Part shown: positions 57,788 to 64,000 of the stretch, piece after piece | How positions within the stretch are numbered: the stretch's first letter is position 1 | Layout of the letters: every line of letters starts with the position of its first letter | Assembly: GCA_027625915.1 (NCBI GenBank) | Contig: JANTQA010000033.1 | Coordinates: 7,130,001 to 7,194,000, forward strand | DNA: 64,000 nucleotides | Direction of reading: 5' to 3' | DNA from: Anaeramoeba flamelloides | Lineage: Eukaryota > Metamonada > Anaeramoebidae | Notes under the pieces: model-generated | Databases searched by the model: none | The model's input: the letters and a program-made list of their open reading frames with translations, nothing else | Told to the model about the DNA's origin: nothing | Translations under genes and position numbers: made by a program

Positions 57788-58318
57788 CTTATGGTTTTTT
57801 GCAATGAAAAAATGATCCACGTTTCCAGTTTTTTCTTCCACATAAATACTGTGTCTTATTTTTTCTGTTTCCAATTTTTTCCCTTTATAACTTCCCATTA
57901 ATTTACCAGACACAACATTTTTACAATTTGAAATTACAACTATTCAAAGTGTATTATTTTTAATGTTTTTTGTTTTTTTTATAAAAAAAAAGGAAAAAAA
58001 CAAGACAAATTAAAAAAAGAGAAGAAAATTTTAAATTTAAAAAAAAAAGAGAACAGACACAAAGGTTAAAAAAATTAAAATATAATTACTCGTAGCTTCT
58101 TTTGGTGTTTCAGAAGTTGGGGAAATATGAATTTCTGTTCCTTCTTTATTTAATTTTAAAAATTTGAACATTAGCTTGTTTCCTTTCCCAAATGTCTCAA
58201 ACATGCATCCTTTGTGGCATTTTGATTTTAATTGCTCATAAATTGCTTCTGTTGCTCTTTTTTTTCGTTCATTAGGATCTTCTTCTTCAAGGTATATCTG
58301 GTTTTCTGTCTCGATCAT
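57788..58318 (-). CDS. PH-like domain protein, 5' part of gene
   Basis: Two exons, complement 58318-58090 and 57939-57788, join in phase (donor GTAATT, acceptor AATAG) to give 127 residues. They contain LKSKCHKGCMFETFGKGNKL followed by FKFLKLNKEGTEIHISPTSE, then IVISNCKNVVSGKLMGSYK and IRHSIYVEEKTGNVDHFFIA. This is the strand order of a PH domain: a KG.F.K.G opening, F.KL..dGt.i, the I..i..V..G loop and S.YV.... The second exon ends HK at a GTAAAA donor in phase 0, so a C-terminal helix and more must follow towards lower coordinates, but I could not place it. The start is the first ATG. Likely phosphoinositide or protein binding; the parent family is not identified. Confidence 0.6.
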
Positions 58319-60834
58319 AATTTGATAATTCAAAAAAGTAATAAAAAATGAAAATGATTTTTCTTGTTTTGGATATCTTGAAATTCCAGACTTAAGGAAT
58401 TGTGGTGGTTTGTACTGTAAGGGTAAAAATAGATTTAAAAAGTGTCTTTTATCTTTTCGAAATTACAAACCAATTTAATTGTTGTATTTTTTTTTCAAAC
58501 CATAAGTACCCAAGTCTTCCTGAAAAAATAGATGGGGTTTCACCTGTGATAACCCAATTGATCAACTAAAGATTTTTATCGATTGAATTTGTCAATAAAT
58601 GAATTGATTTTTTCTATCTTGTCCATAGAACAGTATTTTGAACACCAAGCCTTGAATATTTTTCTTTTTATTTTAATCAACCTCGTATATTAATTAAACA
58701 CGATTGGTTTGTGTTATTGTTATTCTTTGTGCTTGAGAAAAAAAGTAAAATACAACTATTCAATTGGAAACCTTTTTAAAAACAAAAAGTTAAATCAATA
58801 AAAAGAAAATACCAATTTAATTCAAAGACTTTTTCAATATATTGTGGTCAATCAGATCAACAAATAAGATTGGTATCTCTTTTTTATTTGAAAATAGTAA
58901 ATTGATAAGTGGTTTTGGAGATCCTCAAAATTATTCAATTTTTTCATCAAATTATTGCTGAAGAAATCAATCAAAGTAAAAACATAAACAAAAGATAGTA
59001 TTAAAAAATACTGTTATTCTGGCAAATACTTCATTTTGTCTTTGAACATTTCTTGTTTCTTAGTCTTAGTTTTTTATTTTAATTTCAGCAAGGTTTCCAA
59101 TTAAAAACGATGCAGATCTTCTTTTTCAATTTTTCTAATATATAGTAGTGAAAAAAAAACTGGAAATAAAAATAATCCCGAATAAGATGATAAATTGTTA
59201 ATATTAGGAAAAAAGTTTGTAATTTCTTTTATTTTCAATCAAATCCTTTTTATAAATAACCAATTTTTTTATGAACCCAGTAATAAACCTACCCTAAAGT
59301 TCACTAAAGTAGGGAATCTATAGAATACTCATGTAATTGTTTGATACCATAAGTAGATCAACTTTTTTTGAAAAACAATCGTGTTTTTAGAGGTTTATTC
59401 AGAGTTTTGAAAAGAATAACTTTTTTTCTTATTTTTTGATTGATTGAATGATGTATTAAATAAGTGTAATTTCATTAATAATCATTCTAATAAGTGAATG
59501 AGTTATCATTTTAAAAGTTTGATACTTAAAAATAGGATTTAAAATATTTACAATTACAGATCAATTTTCCAAATATTCATAATTAAAAATTTTTTACCCA
59601 ATTATTTTCATGACAGATATTTTTTTCAGTCCTTGACTTAAAAGTAATTTGAATTGAAAAAGTAATATTGAGAAAATTAAAAAATCATATTTGTAATTAT
59701 TCTTGTTCTGTTTAGGAACCAATAACAGTTTTTATCAGTGAATTTTTTTTCTTGGATATCTTTAGTTAAACCAATTTAAAAATGATACAATCATATTTTT
59801 ATATGTTTCATGTTCCCTTACTCTTCCCTTATCTCTCTCTCTCTCTTTTTATTTATATAAAAAGGCTTATATATATATATATATATATATATCTATTAAT
59901 ATTAAACAACTAAAACCTGGTATAATATTATGTTTTGTAAAATCTAAAAAATGTTTTTTTTTCATTGAAGAAGTATAAAGTACACTCTAGATGTCCTTTT
60001 ACTTAATTTTCCTCCGAAATTTCATGAAAATATCATAGATTGTACGATTATTAAAGTAACAGACAACCCCAATTTTTTTTTCTTTTTTTTAAATACCAAA
60101 AACAATAAAATTGAAAAGAAACAAGCAAAAAGAAAAAAGAAAAAAAAGAAATTTAAATCATTTTTCTTAAAAAGTAATTTGTAAATAATAATAATAAAAA
60201 AAAAAATGTAATTTTTCATCAAGAACATACAAAATTATATACTATACACTTTTGGTTAATATAATTTAATTTGATAATGGATAACGAATGTTCATTTGGT
60301 ATCGTAGTTGTTTAATTATTGTCATTACTTTTTTTCTTTTTGATCTGTTTTGCTTTAAACATTTTGGTTATTTTTTTTTATGATTTTTCTTTTTTAATTA
60401 CAAATCACCCATAATTTAATGTTTCAGTATTTCTTCAGTTTTAAAAAGTAATCAATTGATCCTTTTCCTTTGGAAATCTTCTCCCCACAATATAAATAAT
60501 ATTCAGCCAGGGGGGAAATGTAAAAAAATATAAAATGTATTTTTTTGACCTATTGTTTTTTGAGTATATGACCAAATTTTTCGAATAGGGTTTATATATT
60601 TATATATATATATGTGTATTTATTTATTTATATTTTTATTCAAATTTTCCTTAGATAAATCATGATAAAAGGATTTCAGAAGATAAATATATATTTAATA
60701 TAAAGTTTTGAGAAAAAATTGGTATAATTTTTTTTTTAAAATATCATAAAAAATCATCTTTGATAGCGGAGATGTTTGTTAATTGACAACATCTAATTAT
60801 GTTTAATCTTAATACCGAATTTAATCAGTAACTA
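58319..60834. other. Intergenic with repeat block near 60.25 kb
   Basis: No gene seen. 60250-60520 resembles 2850-3110 in the same orientation, with shared words such as CTTTTGGTTAAT, GAATGTTCA, ATTCAGCCAGG. (TA)n at 59868-59891. Confidence 0.55.
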
Positions 60835-62415
60835 AGGTATTTATTACAATATATTTTTATTGATATATTTCCAAAAAATGAAAAAAATCAATTGCACTTT
60901 TTTTGGTAAAAACAATGTATATAAATTTTTATAAAAAACTGGAAATATGGAAAGAGTGCAAATGATTTTTTTCAACAATCAAATACAATTATACGTTTTC
61001 ATTCAACCGAAACATTTTTTGAGATTAAAAAAGTTGTGAAAACTATTTTTTTCAATCAAAAAGAAAATAATAAACACTAATTATCACCCCGAAAAACTAT
61101 CAGATTAAAATCAAGATCAAAAAAATTAATATCTTTTTTTTATGTAATACAATACTAAGAAAATAAATTGAATTAACACCAAAAATCAAAAAATAGTAGT
61201 TATTGATTTTGTATATTTAAATACCTTTTTGAAGATTAAGTTTAAAAAATATAAACACCATTTCAAAAATTGTTACTCACCTGAAATAATAAATTGAAAA
61301 AAAAAAATTATCCTTTAGTATGAAAGAACAAAAATTTTCCAAATATGATTTATAATTTACTCTTAAATCATTTTAAATATATAAAAGCCTGATATTTTAA
61401 AAATTAAAAAAAATAAAACCACAAACCCTAAAAAAAAAAGTGAATCACAATTTTTGAAATGATCATTACCAAATTTTTTATTACTGAACTTCCACTAAAA
61501 AAAAGTTGAACAACAAGATTTTTTACTAATAATTAAATCTATTTTCAAAGACATTACATAGTCAAAATTTTCTTTGTGATTATTTGTCTTTTCGAAGATC
61601 TTTTTTTTCACTTGATCTTTTGCAAAAAAAAAGTCTCAAAAAAAAAAAAAGAAAAAGAAAAAAAAAATACAAAAAAAAAAAGAAAAATAAAAAACAAAAA
61701 AAAAAAAAGAAAATTGAAAAGAAACAAGAAAACGAAAACTAAAATTTGCAAAATTAGAAAAAATGATGATTTATCCAAAAATTTGAAAATATTTTTTTGT
61801 TAAGAATACAGTATAAACTTTCCAAAAAAATTCCATTAATATTATAAAGTGAGTCAAAATTTATGAAATTTAGTTTATTTTTTCTAAAAAATATTAAAAT
61901 GAACAAAAAGCCATTTCCAAAAAAGAGGGTAAATTTATTTTAAAATAGATTTGTTAAATTCCTTCCTAGTAAAACTATTTAAATAACCAATATTATTAAC
62001 AATCATTCTCGACAACTTAATATTATTACAATTTTTTTTTTTAGTATTGAAATTATATGAATAATAGATTTTAAAATCTCTGTTCTAGATATTAATCTGA
62101 TATTTTATCGGGGTAAAAATTGGTTATTATTATTCTTGTAGATAGTAAAATTATTTTCCAAAGTGGTTTAATCCCGACAAAATTTCAAATAGAATGAAAA
62201 ACTTATAACTGTATTTTATTGCTTTGCAAGATCTTTTGGGAACCCTTGCCATATTTCCATTATTTTATTGAAATTGGCTGTGCCTGGTTGTTTTTTCTTA
62301 AAAAATGTGTCATTTTTTATTTTTCATTTTTTGGAAATATTTCATTATACATATTTTGAAATAAATATAGTAGTCATTGATTCAATCAGTATTAATATTT
62401 ATTTTAATTTGATAT
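60835..62415. mobile_element. Foldback element with about 290-330-bp terminal inverted repeats
   Basis: The left arm (about 60835-61125) and right arm (about 62080-62415) are diverged reverse complements. Matching points in order from the outside are ATATTTCCAAAAAATGAAAA, GGAAATATGG, CAAATACAATTATA, TTCGGTTGAAT-like, TTATCACCCCGA and ATCAGATTAA. The middle of about 950 bases is A-rich and contains a block also present near 2070-2520. No transposase is visible, so it is non-autonomous. A partial relative lies at 34786-35372. Confidence 0.7.
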
Positions 62416-63101
62416 TACCATTTTTCTAATAGACCCACTAAAAAAGATGATTTTTCATGAAATTTAAAAAAAAAAAATACCCCACTTTTTTGGAAATATC
62501 TTATCTGTCTAAAGATCGATCCAAAAATAATTTACAGACATAAAAGGTATAATTTTCCATTTAAAAGTTATTTATTAATTCATAAAACCCAGTTATTATT
62601 GCCATGGATTAATGACTTGAAAACTTTGTTTTTTTATTGAATGGAAAATTTATTCTCTTTTTCCTTTTTGAGGGTATATTTACTTTTTCAATTTCAAAAT
62701 ACCTTTTAATTTATTTTTTTATTAAGTGAAAAAATAGGAAGTTTAATTCTCTTAAAATAAAATCAATCAAATCAATAAATATATTCAGTACAACACTCAA
62801 AAATCCTATAATTTGCAATATTTTGACTTTCCTTTAATTGCCATTCTTTAAAATCATTTTTAATTGATGCAGTTCTTGTATTTCAATCCCTACAAGGCAC
62901 AAAATACGAATAGTCCTTAATATGTACTTGGATATAAAATACAATTATTTGTAAAATTTGAAGAAGCAATCTGAATTGAATCTATCTGAAAAAAATTTTG
63001 AAAGTAGATTTACAGTTTCAACCAATTTATAGATTGTTTCTTTCCTTTCTTCTCAAAATGTCATTTCAATGAAAAAAAATCTTGTTTCGATATTATAAAA
63101 T
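62416..63101. other. Intergenic downstream of COMMD2
   Basis: AT-rich. A further TACCCCACTTTTTTGGAAAT end-like word lies near 62480. No gene seen. Confidence 0.55.
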
Positions 63102-63889
63102 TTATTTTATATATTTTTTTATTCTTTTGTAATGTTGAGATTTCGATTCCTTAAGTGCAATTTCGAGTTGGTTTGTAATTGACTCTAGTTCGTTGTAGTC
63201 TGCTTGAAACCACACTGTTCTATTATCGGAGGTTTTAAGTTTGAGCAAATAGACGGGCTTTGCTTCATTGCTCGTCCTCCTGCTGGAAATTTGGACATCG
63301 AGCCTCCATTGTAAGGAGTCAATTGATGGCAGCTTTAAGCTCATTTCAGAAAGGATCCTTCTCATCTCTTCACGATTCTTTTGATATGATTCAAGCAAGC
63401 ACTCCTCAATTTCCTTTGTTGGCGAAATTGCATTGATGGATTCAAGGAAATCTGATTTGCTTAAAGACAACTTGCTTGATTCTGTAAATAAATAACTTAA
63501 ACCATAAACACACCTTTCAACTTTGAGTTGCGGAAGGTTTAATTTTGTTGAAACGTTTTGTAAAAGCTTTGGGTTGTAATTGCCTTTAAAAAAATCAATG
63601 GAAACTTGAACAATTTTGGATCCAACTGTTTGTGGAAGAGATTTTCAATTTGTTTACAAGAAGAATTTAGTTTGATTTGTTGAAATAAACAAGTTACCGG
63701 AAATTTTTAAGAAATGAGTTACGGGAAAATGGGGAAATGAAGAGCAAAAAAAAAAAAATAAAAGAAAAAGAAGAAAAAAAATAAAGAGCACAAATCAGAA
63801 ACAGGATCCAAAAACATACCTTCAAATGACAGTTCTTGCAAAAATTGAAGATCCTCTTTTTGTTCGTTGTTAAAGTAAATTATTACCAT
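63102..63889 (-). CDS. COMMD2: COMM domain-containing protein 2
   Basis: COMMD proteins form a ten-subunit ring in the Commander complex, which works with CCDC22/CCDC93 and Retriever in endosomal cargo recycling. Model joins complement 63889-63820 and 63625-63102, giving 197 residues (human COMMD2 about 199). The GTATGT donor, AG acceptor and phase 1 agree; the intron is 194 bases. The N-terminus FNNEQKEDLQFLQELSFE matches the COMMD2 opening, YGLSYLFTESSKL matches the HN-domain end specific to COMMD2, and the C-terminal COMM domain begins LPSIDSLQWRLDVQISSR near residue 121. The match runs over the full length including the final helix, so COMMD2 is preferred over other COMMDs. The gene appears intact and implies the rest of Commander is in this genome. 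Confidence 0.93.
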
Positions 63890-64000
63890 CTTTGGGATCC
63901 TGAAAAAAAAGTTGTTATTCTGGAAATCTGAAGGCTGAGAAATAAAAAAAATGAATAAATGATTTTTTATTTTTAAGGTTAATATCAAATTGGTAGAATC

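Noticed and set aside
61576-61803. Lys-rich 75-codon frame
   Set aside because: It is a translation of poly-A with scattered G inside the foldback element.
1-64000. CRISPR arrays, operons, bacterial promoters or prophage
   Set aside because: The window is eukaryotic with spliceosomal introns. No spaced identical repeats or polycistronic gene order are present.
1-64000. rRNA, tRNA or snRNA genes
   Set aside because: No GTTCGA-type B box, no rRNA core words and no U6-like sequence were noticed on either strand. A covariance search would be needed to exclude diverged ncRNAs.

Overview
The window is nuclear DNA from a very AT-rich unicellular eukaryote. The coding regions are rich in Lys and Asn with low-complexity runs, and intergenic DNA is full of poly-A/T and (TA)n tracts. 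Spliceosomal introns are frequent, and every donor I could place starts GTA. All stops I could place in recognised genes are TAA. The gene set (Integrator, exocyst, Commander, BCAS3, 26S proteasome lid) and the Asn/Lys-rich, KEKE-type repeats suggest an amoeboid or flagellate protist with a full ancestral toolkit, for example an Anaeramoeba- or amoebozoan-like genome. I cannot fix the taxon from sequence alone.

Layout. 1-3.36 kb: gene-free repeats. 3.36-9.33 kb (minus): a very large protein of repeated beta-rich modules that resemble PH-like folds, split into two frames at a GAAAAG-type hexanucleotide repeat. 10.47-11.88 kb (plus): a five-exon four-TM membrane protein, possibly COPI-associated/TVP15-like. 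14.72-18.39 kb (plus): RPN5/PSMD12, four exons. 21.56-24.78 kb (plus): exocyst SEC5/EXOC2, single exon. 25-31 kb: transposon territory, with a repeat copy, a Tc1/mariner element with TA-flanked ends, a long hairpin and a degenerate 5'-truncated LINE. 32.49-39.43 kb (minus): BCAS3 homologue, three exons, one intron of 4.56 kb. 42.76-48.81 kb (plus): Integrator subunit 3, six exons. 48.8-57.8 kb: mostly repeats with a few possible small exons. 57.79-58.32 kb (minus): partial gene with a PH-like domain. 60.8-62.4 kb: foldback element with long terminal inverted repeats. 63.1-63.89 kb (minus): COMMD2, two exons.

The identified genes are housekeeping and trafficking components: proteasome lid, exocyst tethering, BCAS3 phagophore adaptor, Commander recycling and Integrator RNA processing. 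They do not form one pathway, and there is no operon-like organisation. The least explained items are the multi-module beta-rich giant protein and the dense population of foldback/TIR elements, several of which sit inside introns of conserved genes. Multi-exon models were built by hand from splice phase and family alignment from memory. No database search was possible.
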